The notes under the pieces were generated by a model that was not told the DNA's origin, ran no database searches, and was given only the letters and a program-made list of their open reading frames with translations. Below, piece after piece: positions 1 to 9,083 of a stretch of 64,000 nucleotides of DNA (positions within the stretch are counted from its first letter, which is position 1; each line of letters starts with the position of its first letter). Origin of the DNA: Roseiarcus sp963835885 (GTDB lineage: Bacteria > Pseudomonadota > Alphaproteobacteria > Rhizobiales > Beijerinckiaceae); assembly GCA_963835885.1 (NCBI GenBank), contig CAWIHF010000033.1, forward strand, positions 62,001-126,000. The letters are read 5' to 3'. Made by a program: the position numbers and the translations under genes.

Positions 1-1219
<1,219 letters not shown>

Positions 1220-1248
1220 TCAAGGCCGTCGGACGCGGCTGAACAGGG

Positions 1249-1587
1249 CTACAGCGCTTCGTCGCCGAACTCGCCGGTTCGCACGCGAATGGCCCGCTCC
1301 ATCGGCAGGACAAAGATCTTGCCGTCGCCGATCTGGCCGGTTCGTGCCGCGGCGCGGATCGCGTCGACCGTGCGTTCGACTTCGTGGTCGGCCACGGCCA
1401 TCTCGAGCCGCAGCTTCGGCATGAACGCGGCGGTGTATTCCGATCCGCGATAGATCTCGGTGTGGCCCTTCTGCCGGCCGTATCCGTTCGCCTCGCTCAC
1501 CGTCATGCCGCGGACCCCGACCTTGTCCAGCGCACTCCGCACCTCCTCGAGCTTGAACGGCTTCACCACCGCCATAATGAGTTTCAT
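1249..1587 (-). CDS. glnK: PII nitrogen regulatory protein (GlnK/GlnB type)
   Basis: A 112-residue PII signal transducer, the usual length. It starts MKLIMAVVKPFK, has the T-loop GYGRQKGHTEIYRGSEYTAA with the modifiable Tyr51, and the ATP-binding segments TGQIGDGKIFV and IRVRTGEFGDEAL. PII trimers sense 2-oxoglutarate and ATP/ADP and, through uridylylation by GlnD, control glutamine synthetase adenylylation or block the ammonium channel AmtB. The start has GGAGGG nine bases upstream. In most relatives glnK is followed by amtB; here the next sequence is the truncated acyl-CoA synthetase, so an amtB partner may have been lost. I saw no sigma-54 type promoter upstream. Assignment to PII is certain; GlnK versus GlnB is an inference from sequence flavour. 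Confidence 0.92.
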   Translation of the reverse strand: MKLIMAVVKPFKLEEVRSALDKVGVRGMTVSEANGYGRQKGHTEIYRGSEYTAAFMPKLRLEMAVADHEVERTVDAIRAAARTGQIGDGKIFVLPMERAIRVRTGEFGDEAL

Positions 1588-1699
1588 AAACGCCCGCCCT
1601 CCGGATCACTCCTCACCGCCGCCGTTCTTTCGCTAAGCCGCCCGGGTGCTAGGCGCAAGCGGAGAAATCGTCGAAGCGAGGGAGACGAGCGTCGAAGAG

Positions 1700-1776
1700 T
1701 GGTAGCGGGACCCGGACTCGAACCGGGGACCTACGGATTATGATTCCGCCGCTCTAACCAGCTGAGCTATCCCGCC
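1700..1776 (-). tRNA. tRNA-Met (CAT), elongator type
   Basis: The minus strand folds into a complete cloverleaf with encoded CCA end. The anticodon stem GCGGA/TCCGT encloses the loop ATCATAA with anticodon CAT, the D-arm has the AGCTCAGCTGGTTAGAGC form, and the T-arm reads GGTTCGAGTCC. The acceptor GGCGGGA pairs with TCCCGCT, including a G-T first pair. The overall form resembles elongator Met; a CAT anticodon could also be an Ile2 tRNA modified by TilS, which sequence alone does not fully exclude. Confidence 0.9.
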
Positions 1777-2022
1777 GCACCGAGCGCTTGAAAACCCTAC
1801 GGCTTGAGGGCGAAGCGCGGTATAGTGAGGCGGGATCGGCGCTGTCAAGGCGACTTCAAGGCTTACAAGGCTTACGAGGCTCCCTTTCGACACCGATTGA
1901 CGCCTCAAGAACCGCGCCTGAGCTGCAAAAGTCCATTCCTCACGCCCCCGCGCTCGCCCCAGCTGGGCAACCCCAACCAGCTCCGCCGGGGCGAGCGCTA
2001 CCGGGCGTGCGAGACGTCAAGG

Positions 2023-2068
2023 GGGGTCAATTTTGGACGCCGATACGGGGTCAATTTTGCGAGCCGAT
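2023..2068. repeat. Tandem IS21-family-like terminal repeats (IS end remnant)
   Basis: Two near-identical direct repeats of the form GGGGTCAATTTTGNNNGCCGAT lie at 2023-2044 and 2047-2068. Tandem terminal repeats of this kind (GGGGTCAATTTT...GCCGAT) are typical of the ends of IS21-family elements in proteobacteria. No istA or istB reading frame is present here, so this is a solo end left by deletion. It directly abuts a prepilin peptidase fragment. Confidence 0.6.
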
Positions 2069-2079
2069 TGACGGGCGGT

Positions 2080-2297
2080 TGCGGGGACGCGAAGGGATTG
2101 GTCTCGGCGACGTGAAGCTGGCGGTCGTCGCCGGAATCTGGCTCGATTGGATGAACCTGCCGATTGCGGTCGACATCGCGGCGCTCGCCGCGGTCGGGCC
2201 CGTTGCGTCGCGCGGCGTTCGCTCGCGTCGCGCTCCGGACGTTGGCCAAAATGCCGTTCGGAACGTTCTTAGTCAGACGAGGCCGAACTGGGCCTAG
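2080..2297 (+). pseudogene. Prepilin peptidase (A24 family) C-terminal fragment
   Basis: The plus strand reads GIGLGDVKLAVVAGIWLDW at about 2092-2150, containing the GxGDxKL motif around the second catalytic aspartate of type IV prepilin (A24) peptidases. After a shift to another frame near 2190-2210 it continues with AKMPFGTFL, matching the conserved (I/L)PFGPFLA segment of the family C-terminus. Everything upstream of this point is missing and replaced by IS21-like end repeats. This is a decayed 3' fragment without a start codon, left after an IS-associated rearrangement. No pilus genes accompany it. Confidence 0.65.
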
Positions 2298-3061
2298 CCT
2301 TTCGCGCCGGCCACGAAGGCGATGAAGGCTGAGCGCGCTTCTTCGGACGCCAGCGCCGCGCCGAAAGCCTTGATTTCGCGCTCCATGCGCTGCTTCAGCG
2401 CATCAGGATCGCTGCGCAAGAGCCGGCGCGCCGCGAGAAGCGCCGAGCGCGGCTTGGCGGCGAGCGCCGCCGCCTTCTCCATCGCATGCGAGAGCAGCGT
2501 CGACTCCGGCAGCACCTCGTTGACGAGGCCGAGCGCACAGGCCGTGCCGGCGTCAAAAGGCTCGGCAAGCAGCAGATATTCGGCCGCCCTGGCCCGGCCG
2601 AAACGCTCCGGCGCGAGCAGCGACGACCCTGCCTCGGGAACGAGGCCGAGGTTGACGAACGGCATGTGAAAGCGTGCGTCGCTCGAGGCGTAGACCAGGT
2701 CGCAATGGAAGCAAAGCGTCGTCCCGATGCCGACTGCCGGGCCCTGAACCGCCGCAATCAGCGGCTTGCCGAAATCCACGAGCTTGGCGATGAAGCGCCA
2801 GCCGGGAAATTCGCGAGGATCGCGGGATCCGAGGGCTCCGGTCGCGATCGCGAGAAAGTCACGGATATCGTTGCCCGCGGTGAAAACGCCGCCCTTGCCG
2901 CTGAGGACGAGCGCCCCGACGCTCGCGTCCTGCTCGGCCTTGTCGAATAGCTCGATCAGCGCCTCATACATCGCGCTGGTGATTGCGTTCTTCTTCTCCG
3001 GCCTGGCAAAGGCCGCCGACAGGACCGCTCCTTCGCGGCTGACCTCGATTTCGTCGGTCAT
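2294..3061 (-). CDS. Enoyl-CoA hydratase/isomerase (crotonase) family protein
   Basis: A 255-residue crotonase-fold protein. The oxyanion-hole regions are FTAGNDIRDFL (around residue 63) and AVQGPAVGIGTTL (around residue 105), and NLGLVPEAGSS (around residue 138) supplies the catalytic glutamate. The first glutamate of classical hydratases, which should follow the GIG segment, is absent (GIGTTLCFHCD). This single-Glu pattern is typical of delta3,delta2-enoyl-CoA isomerases and PaaG-like enzymes, so isomerase activity is more likely than hydration. The ATG overlaps the stop codon of the upstream acyl-CoA dehydrogenase by four bases (ATGA), so the two are translationally coupled and probably act together in fatty or aromatic acyl-CoA oxidation. 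Confidence 0.88.
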   Translation of the reverse strand: MTDEIEVSREGAVLSAAFARPEKKNAITSAMYEALIELFDKAEQDASVGALVLSGKGGVFTAGNDIRDFLAIATGALGSRDPREFPGWRFIAKLVDFGKPLIAAVQGPAVGIGTTLCFHCDLVYASSDARFHMPFVNLGLVPEAGSSLLAPERFGRARAAEYLLLAEPFDAGTACALGLVNEVLPESTLLSHAMEKAAALAAKPRSALLAARRLLRSDPDALKQRMEREIKAFGAALASEEARSAFIAFVAGAKG

Positions 3062-4846
3062 GCGCTGTCACCAAGAACGGATTCATAGGTCCGGTGCGGA
3101 TCCGCGCCGGAGGCGATGGCGCGGGCCATGCCCGGCGCGACGGGAAGCAGCTTTTCGGCGAAAAAGCGAGCAAGACCGACACGTCCGAGTTCGCTCGCGA
3201 TTGCCGTCGGCGGCAAGCGCCTCCGCGGCGAGGGCGGCTTTCGCCAGACACGCGCCGCCGAGCGTCAATCCGAACAGGCGCAGGTATTGGGATGCGCCCG
3301 CCAGCGCGGATTGCTCGTCGCTTGAAAGCCATCTTTGCATGTCCCGCGTCGCCAGATCGAGAGCGTCCGTCGCCTCGGCAAGCCGCGCAGCCGTCGCGCC
3401 GAATGCTTCGCCTCGCTCTTCGACGGTTCGCGCGATCGCCCGAATTCCGGCGATTTCGTCCCTGACCGTTTCGCCGCCGGCGAGCGGCAATTTGCGGTGC
3501 GCCAAGTCGATGCCGTGGATGCCGTTAGCGCCTTCGTAGATCGCGGCGATGCGGGAGTCGCGCATATGCTGCGCCGCGCCGGTCTCTTCGATGAAGCCCA
3601 TGCCGCCGTGAATCTGGACGCCGAGCGACGCCGCCTCGTCGCCGATGTCGCTCGAGAACGCTTTCGCGATCGGCGTCAGCAACGCGGCGCGATTGGCGCC
3701 GGCCGCACGCTCCTCCTGCGTGCGGCCATGGCTTGCGAGGTCAAGGGAGGCGGCGGTCAAGTGGCAGATTCCGCGTGCGGCATGGACATACGCCTTCATC
3801 GTCATCAGCATGCGTTGAACGTCGGCGTGCTCGATGATCGGCGCCATGGCGTCGCCGCCGTCCGGTCCGCGGCCCTGGCGCCGCTCGCGCGCGAAGGCGA
3901 GCGCCTGCTGGTAGGCGCGCTCGCCGATCGCGACCCCTTGCGTTCCGACGGCGAGGCGCGCCGCGTTCATCATCACGAACATCGCGGCGAGCCCCCGGTT
4001 CTCCTCGCCGACCAGCCAGGCCTTTGCGCCTTCGTTTTCTCCGTAGAGCATGACACAGGTGGGAGAGGCGTGAATGCCGAGCTTGTGTTCGATGCTGCCG
4101 CAGCGCAGGTCGTTGCGCGCTCCGAGCGATCCGTCCGGGTTGACAAGAAATTTCGGCGCGACGAACAGCGACAGGCCGCGCGTGCCGGCCGCCGCCCCGG
4201 GCAGGCGGGCCAGAACGAGATGGACGATGTTTTCGGCCATGTCGTGCTCGCCGTAGGTGATGAAGATCTTCTGGCCGAAAAGGCGGTAAGTTCCGTCTTC
4301 GGCTCGCTCCGCCCGCGTCTTGACCGCGTTGAGGTCGGATCCGGCCTGCGGCTCGGTCAGGTTCATCGTGCCTGTCCAGCGTCCCGAGACCATCGCCGGG
4401 AGATAAGTCATGAGCAGGTCGCGCGAACCATGCGCCTTGATCGCGCCAATCGCGCCCTCGGTCAGCAGCGGGCAGAGCGCGAAGGCCATCGACGCTCCGT
4501 TCCAGATTTCGGTGCAGGCGACGTTGACGAGATGGGGCAGTCCCATTCCGCCGAATTCCGTCGGCGCCGAGACTCCGCCCCAGCCCGCCTCGGCCCAACG
4601 GCGATAGACGTCGCCGAAGCCTGGCGGCATGGTCACGACCCCATTTTCGTAACGCGCTCCTGCGACGTCGCCCGACCGGTTGAGAGGCGCGATTTCGTCG
4701 GTGGCGAAGCGTCCCGCTTCCCCGACGACGGACGAAATCGTCTCCCAGTCGAAATCTCCATGGAGGTTCGAGCCGATCATTTCGGGCAAGCCGGCGACGG
4801 TCTGGAGAGAAAACAGGATATCGGCAACCGGCGAACGATAGGTCAT
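3058..4846 (-). CDS. Acyl-CoA dehydrogenase, long form (one frameshift near 3205)
   Basis: About 595 residues once read through. The flavoenzyme fold is complete: GTMNLTEPQAGSD (FAD/substrate loop), KIFITYGEHD, and the C-terminal IYEGANGIHGIDLAHRKL with the catalytic base glutamate, followed by the extra C-terminal helical domain of large acyl-CoA dehydrogenases acting on medium or long chains. The start MTYRSPVADILFSLQT at 4846 is preceded by GAGGAG; an upstream ATG at 4876 lacks this. Near 3205 the reading frame slips: the expected family C-terminus (LGRVGLARFFAEKLLPVAPG) is found one frame over, ends at 3058 and overlaps the next gene's ATG by ATGA. One surplus base around 3201-3212 explains this. 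Function: alpha,beta-dehydrogenation of acyl-CoA, electrons to ETF. Confidence 0.88.
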
Positions 4847-4986
4847 GGCGGCTCCTCGGATGTGTCCGGCGCGCACTGCGGCTGCCCCTGGCGCGCTTTT
4901 CTTTGATCCGGCAAAGCTAAACCAGTTTATGGACAGACGAGTTTCAGCGCAACGCTCGAGCGAGAGTGTATCGACAGGGAGCGCTC

Positions 4987-5968
4987 ATGGCGAGGAGCCA
5001 CCGAACGACGCATCTGGCCCCCGCGTCTCCGGAGACGATCGCGGCCGCGGCCGCGTGTCTGCGGGAAGGCGGCCTCGTCGCAATGCCGACCGAGACCGTC
5101 TACGGGCTCGCCGCCGACGCGACGTCCGACGCCGCCGTCGCTGGGATCTTCGCGGCAAAAGGACGGCCGGCCTTCAATCCGCTCATTGCCCATGTCCTCG
5201 ATATCGAGGCGGCTCGGGAATATGCGATGTTCAGCCAGGAGGCAGAACGGCTGGCGCGGGCGTTCTGGCCAGGACCGCTTACGCTGGTGCTGCCTGTCGT
5301 CCCGGCTTGCCGGGTGAGCCTGCTCGCGCGCGCAGGCCTGGACACGCTCGCGCTTCGCGCTCCCGCTCATCCCGTCGCGCGCAGACTGATCGAAGCGGTC
5401 GAAAAACCGCTCGCCGCCCCCTCCGCCAATCGATCAGGTCGGGTCAGCCCGACGTCTGCCGCCCACGTCCTCGCCGACCTCTACGGAAGGATCGACTGGA
5501 TACTCGATGGCGGTCCATCGCGCCACGGGCTCGAATCGACGATCATCGACTGCCAGCAGGCGCCAGCGATGCTTCGTCCCGGCGCGATCCCGCGCGAAAC
5601 GATCGAGGCGGCGCTTGGCCGTGAACTTGGCAGGTCCGCGCCGTCGGCAAACGAGCCGAGCGCGCCCGGACAGCTCGAATCTCATTACGCGCCCCGCGCC
5701 CGCATTCGGCTCGAGGCGGCTAACGTGCGCCCCGACGAAGCCGCGCTCGATTTTGCCGGGGCGCTCGCGGGCTGCCCAGCGCTGGCGCGGCTGGACCTTT
5801 CGCCGTCGGGCGATCTCATCGAGGCGGCGTCGAATTTGTTCAGCTCATCTGCGGGCTCTGGATGAGTCCGGTGCGCAAACCATCGTGGCGGCCAAAATTC
5901 CGCATAGCGGATTGGGGGCGGCGATCAATGACAGGCTTCGTCGAGCGGCGGCGCCGAGAGGAGGGTGA
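4987..5968 (+). CDS. tsaC: L-threonylcarbamoyladenylate synthase, Sua5 type (frameshift near 5845)
   Basis: A YrdC/Sua5 family protein of about 326 residues that makes threonylcarbamoyl-AMP for the universal t6A37 tRNA modification. The N-terminal YrdC domain shows VAMPTETVYGLAADA, KGRPAFNPLIAHV, FWPGPLTLVL and APSANRSGRVSPT; then the linker SAPGQLESHYAPRA leads to the Sua5 C-terminal domain. The frame is interrupted in NLF/HLRALD near 5841-5848: removing one base restores NLFAHLRALDESGAQ and the conserved GLGAAINDRLRRAA ending at 5968. Read as annotated it would stop at 5865 and lose about 36 residues. The ATG at 4987 follows GGGAGC; a GTG at 4966 is an alternative. Confidence 0.88.
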
Positions 5969-6286
5969 GGGGTCCGTCGGCCTAAAGAAACAGCTTTGCG
6001 AGTTAGACTTGCAGATAGGCCGCCTGCGGAGCAGGGTGCGAGCGGCGAACTGCATTCCAATCGCGGCGGTCGTCAACGCAGAGTTGAGCTGGGAGGAATT
6101 TCGGGCGTCGGCGAACGATTCGAAGGCGGTGAAAGCGACGCGCCGTTTCCGACGCCGCCTCGGGAATCCAGGCCGTAGATATAGACTTGTCAATGGAACG
6201 CAGGCAGGTCTATGCATTGGACGTTGTCGAGCCAACTCGGGAACCGGACGCCTGATCGGGTCTGATCTGTAGGGGGATCCACCAAA
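5969..6286. other. Intergenic region, 318 bases, no gene recognised
   Basis: No coding signal stands out; the open frames here are continuations antisense to or overlapping the Sua5 tail. The last 20 bases carry the ribosome site (AGGGGGAT) for the following exported protein, so its promoter is presumably in this stretch. Confidence 0.4.
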
Positions 6287-6724
6287 ATGAAAGACATTAC
6301 ACGCCGCGGCCTCATCGTTTCCGGGGCCGCTCTGGCGACAGGAGTTTTTTTGCCGACCGCGGATGCGGCGACCGGCTCCATCGCAATCAAGATCGTCAGC
6401 GCCGGCTTCATCTTTGGCGCGAGCGCCGGGAGCGGAGTCCTGACGTTCCATGGTCAACAGTATCCGCTTTCGATCGGCGGGATCAGCGCTGGCGCGACGA
6501 TCGGCGCCTCGGGCACGGAGCTCGTCGGCACAGCCTCCCACATGCATAGCCCGGCTGACATTCAAGGCGTGTATTCGGCGATCGGGGCTGGCCTGTCGGT
6601 CGCGGGCGGCCGCTCGGCGGCGCAGCTTTCGAACGCCAGGGGCGTGGTGTTGCGGCTTCGGGGTCGCCAGATCGGCTTCATGTTCTCGGTGGACCTCAGC
6701 GGCATGTCGATCTCACTGAGGTGA
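6287..6724 (+). CDS. Tat-exported glycine-rich beta protein, DUF1134/EipA-like
   Basis: 145 residues. The N-terminus MKDITRRGLIVSGAALATG is a twin-arginine signal (TRRG followed by a hydrophobic stretch) with probable cleavage after ADA at about residue 28. The mature part is rich in Gly, Ser and alternating hydrophobics (FIFGASAGSGVLTFHG, YPLSIGGISAGATIGASG, DIQGVYSAIGAGLSVAGG, IGFMFSVDLSGMSISL), which suggests a small beta-barrel. The pattern resembles the DUF1134 family (EipA-type periplasmic envelope-integrity proteins), but I assign that only tentatively. Monocistronic: followed by a likely terminator and a convergent operon. No catalytic residues are evident. Confidence 0.6.
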   Translation: MKDITRRGLIVSGAALATGVFLPTADAATGSIAIKIVSAGFIFGASAGSGVLTFHGQQYPLSIGGISAGATIGASGTELVGTASHMHSPADIQGVYSAIGAGLSVAGGRSAAQLSNARGVVLRLRGRQIGFMFSVDLSGMSISLR

Positions 6725-6741
6725 GTTTCAAAAGCTGAAGC

Positions 6742-6764
6742 AAAGGAGCGCGCCGCGCCTTTTC
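6742..6764 (+). terminator. Probable rho-independent terminator
   Basis: AAAGG and CCTTTT arms enclose a GC-rich GCG/CGC core, followed by TTCTT, just after the stop of the exported protein and before the convergent araD stop. It could serve both strands weakly. Confidence 0.45.
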
Positions 6765-6778
6765 TTGCGGACCGGCGC

Positions 6779-7468
6779 TCAGGCCTGTCCGTAATAGGCC
6801 GCGGCGCCGTGCTTTCGCTTGAAATGCTTCTCGAGCAACTCCCCCTCGATTGGTTCGAGGTCCGGCGCGACTTGCAACGACATCAGCGCCATATGGGCGA
6901 CGCATTCGACTGCCACAGCCGTCTCCACCGCCTTGGCGACGCTCGGTCCCCAGGTGAAAGGGGCATGGCGATTGACGAGGACGCCGGGAAAGTCGGCGGG
7001 ATCGAGCCCCTGCATGCGCTCGACGATCACGTTGCCCGTCTCCCATTCGTAGCCCGCCGCGATCTCCTTCGGCGTCATTTTGCGCGTGACCGGCACTTCG
7101 CCGTTGAAATAGTCCGCGTGCGTAGTGCCGAAGATCGGAATCGGACGGCCGGCCTGCGCAAAGGCGGTCGCGTGCGACGAATGCGTGTGGACCACGCCGC
7201 CAACGCCTGAGAAAGCGAGAAACAGCCGCCGGTGCGTCGGCGTGTCGGAAGACGGATTGAGCCGCCCTTCGACCCTGCGGCCATCGAGGTCTACGACGAC
7301 CATATCGTCGGGCGTGAGCGACGTGTAAGCGACGCCGCTCGGCTTGATTGCGAACGCGCCTTTCGCGCGGTCGATTGCGCTGGCGTTGCCGAATGTGAGA
7401 TTGATGAGGCCATGGCGCGGCAAAGCGACATTGGCTTCGTAGGCTTCGCGCTTCAACTCGGTGAACAT
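6779..7468 (-). CDS. araD: L-ribulose-5-phosphate 4-epimerase
   Basis: 229 residues, against 231 in E. coli AraD. Class II aldolase fold with LINLTFGNASAIDR, the metal-binding VVHTHSSHATAFAQAG (His-x-His), the FGTTHADYF segment and the later conserved region (ILVNRHAPFTWG-like, here VLVNRHAPFTWGPS). It converts L-ribulose 5-phosphate to D-xylulose 5-phosphate for the pentose phosphate pathway. The start MFTELKREAYEAN at 7468 follows GGCGGAG; the longer open frame upstream is antisense noise. It is last in the minus-strand araB-araA-araD operon, 32 bases after araA. Confidence 0.93.
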   Translation of the reverse strand: MFTELKREAYEANVALPRHGLINLTFGNASAIDRAKGAFAIKPSGVAYTSLTPDDMVVVDLDGRRVEGRLNPSSDTPTHRRLFLAFSGVGGVVHTHSSHATAFAQAGRPIPIFGTTHADYFNGEVPVTRKMTPKEIAAGYEWETGNVIVERMQGLDPADFPGVLVNRHAPFTWGPSVAKAVETAVAVECVAHMALMSLQVAPDLEPIEGELLEKHFKRKHGAAAYYGQA

Positions 7469-7500
7469 TGCTACTCCGCCTTCGACGCGTCGCTGCCGAC

Positions 7501-9021
7501 TTAGGCCCGCAAGCCTTGCGCGAGATAGTAATAGACGTCGTTGCTGCGCAGATCCTGCTTGAACGTCGGAAGAGTCGTTTCGTCGCCGATTTTCACGAAC
7601 TCGATGCCCGCAATCGTCGCGAAATCTTCCAGCATTTCGGCGGTCACGCTGTAGCTGAACCCGGTATGATGCGCCCCGCCGGCCAGAATCCAGGCGGCGC
7701 AGGCCGTCTTGAAGTCCGGCTTGCATTCCCAGACGGCCCGGGCGACCGGAAGTTTCGGCAACGCCGGGTGCTCCACTACGGTCACTTCATTCACGAGCAG
7801 GCGGAAACGCGCCCCGAGGTCGATCAGTGTGGCGTTGAGCGCCGGTCCAGGCGGCGCGTCGAAAACGAGCCGAACCGGGTCCTCCTTTCCGCCGATCGTC
7901 AAGGGGTGAATTTCGAGAGAGGGTTTGGCCGCGGCAATCGACGGACAGATTTCGAGCATGTGCGCGCCCAGAACAAGTTCGCCGTCGGCCCCCAAATCGT
8001 AGGTGTAATCCTCCATGAAAGACGTGCCGCGCGGCAGTCCGTCGGCCATCACCTTCATCGCGCGCACCAGCGCCGCCGTCTTCCAGTCGCCCTCCCCGGC
8101 GAAGCCATAACCCTCGGCCATCAGGCGCTGCGGCGCGAGACCGGGGAGCTGCCTCAGTCCGTGCAGGTCCTCGAAGGTCGTGGTGAAACCCTTGAACCCG
8201 CCGCTGCCGAGGAATGAGCGCAATCCGAGTTCGAGCCGCGCTCCGTAAAGAAGCGAGTCGTGCCGCGCCCCGCCCCTGCGAAGTTCCGGAACGACCCGGT
8301 AGCGCTCTTCGTATTCGCCCGCCAGATCCTTCGCCTCGCCGTCCGGTACGGCGGCGACCGCTGAGGCGAGCTCGCCGACGCCGTAGCCGTTGGTCGCGAA
8401 ACCGAATTTCATCTCCGCCGCAACCTTGTCGCCCTCAGTGACAGCCACCTGTCGCATATTGTCGCCAAACCGGCAGAATTGCGCGCCCTGCCAGTCGTGC
8501 CAGGCGCGAGCGGCCCGCATCCACGCGCCGATCCGCTCATGAACCTCCGGATCGGCCCAATGGCCGACTACGACCTTGCGCGCCAGGCGCATTCGCGTGT
8601 GGATAAACCCCGCCTCTCGGTCGCCGTGGGCCGACTGGTTCAAATTCATGAAATCCATGTCGATCGAGCCCCATGGCAGGTCCCGGTTGAACTGCGTGTG
8701 GAGGTGTACGAACGGCTTTTGCAGGGCGTTCAGACCCCAAATCCACATTTTCGAGGGCGAGAACGTGTGCATCCAGAGAATGAGACCGGCGCAATTGGCG
8801 TCAGAATTCGCTTCCATGCAGAGCCGGGCGATCTCGTCCGGCGTGGTCAACAGCGCCTTGAAGACGGTCCTCAGGGGCAGTTTCGGCGACTCGGCCAGCG
8901 CCCCGGCCATATCGCGCGCGTCGGCGGCTACCTGCCGCAGCGGCCCTGGACCGTAAAGATGCTGCGAACCGCAGACGAACCAGATTTCCGGTGAGTCAAG
9001 ATTGATCATGCCCGCATTCAT
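7501..9021 (-). CDS. araA: L-arabinose isomerase
   Basis: 506 residues, E. coli AraA being 500. Characteristic segments are EIWFVCGSQHLYG at the N-terminus, GLILWMHTFSPSKMWI, HLHTQFNRDLPW, the catalytic GEGDWKTAALVRAMKVMADG, and the C-terminal GGAHHTGFSYSV that supplies metal ligands. It isomerises L-arabinose to L-ribulose with Mn2+. The start MNAGMINLDS at 9021 is chosen because AAAGGA lies just upstream and because the longer frame (to 9087) has no homology. It sits between araB and araD. Confidence 0.96.
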   Translation of the reverse strand: MNAGMINLDSPEIWFVCGSQHLYGPGPLRQVAADARDMAGALAESPKLPLRTVFKALLTTPDEIARLCMEANSDANCAGLILWMHTFSPSKMWIWGLNALQKPFVHLHTQFNRDLPWGSIDMDFMNLNQSAHGDREAGFIHTRMRLARKVVVGHWADPEVHERIGAWMRAARAWHDWQGAQFCRFGDNMRQVAVTEGDKVAAEMKFGFATNGYGVGELASAVAAVPDGEAKDLAGEYEERYRVVPELRRGGARHDSLLYGARLELGLRSFLGSGGFKGFTTTFEDLHGLRQLPGLAPQRLMAEGYGFAGEGDWKTAALVRAMKVMADGLPRGTSFMEDYTYDLGADGELVLGAHMLEICPSIAAAKPSLEIHPLTIGGKEDPVRLVFDAPPGPALNATLIDLGARFRLLVNEVTVVEHPALPKLPVARAVWECKPDFKTACAAWILAGGAHHTGFSYSVTAEMLEDFATIAGIEFVKIGDETTLPTFKQDLRSNDVYYYLAQGLRA

Positions 9022-9083
9022 CTCCGTTTCCTTTGGCCCGGGGCGGGCGCGCGATCGATCCGCCCGCCTTTCACCAGAGCCGC

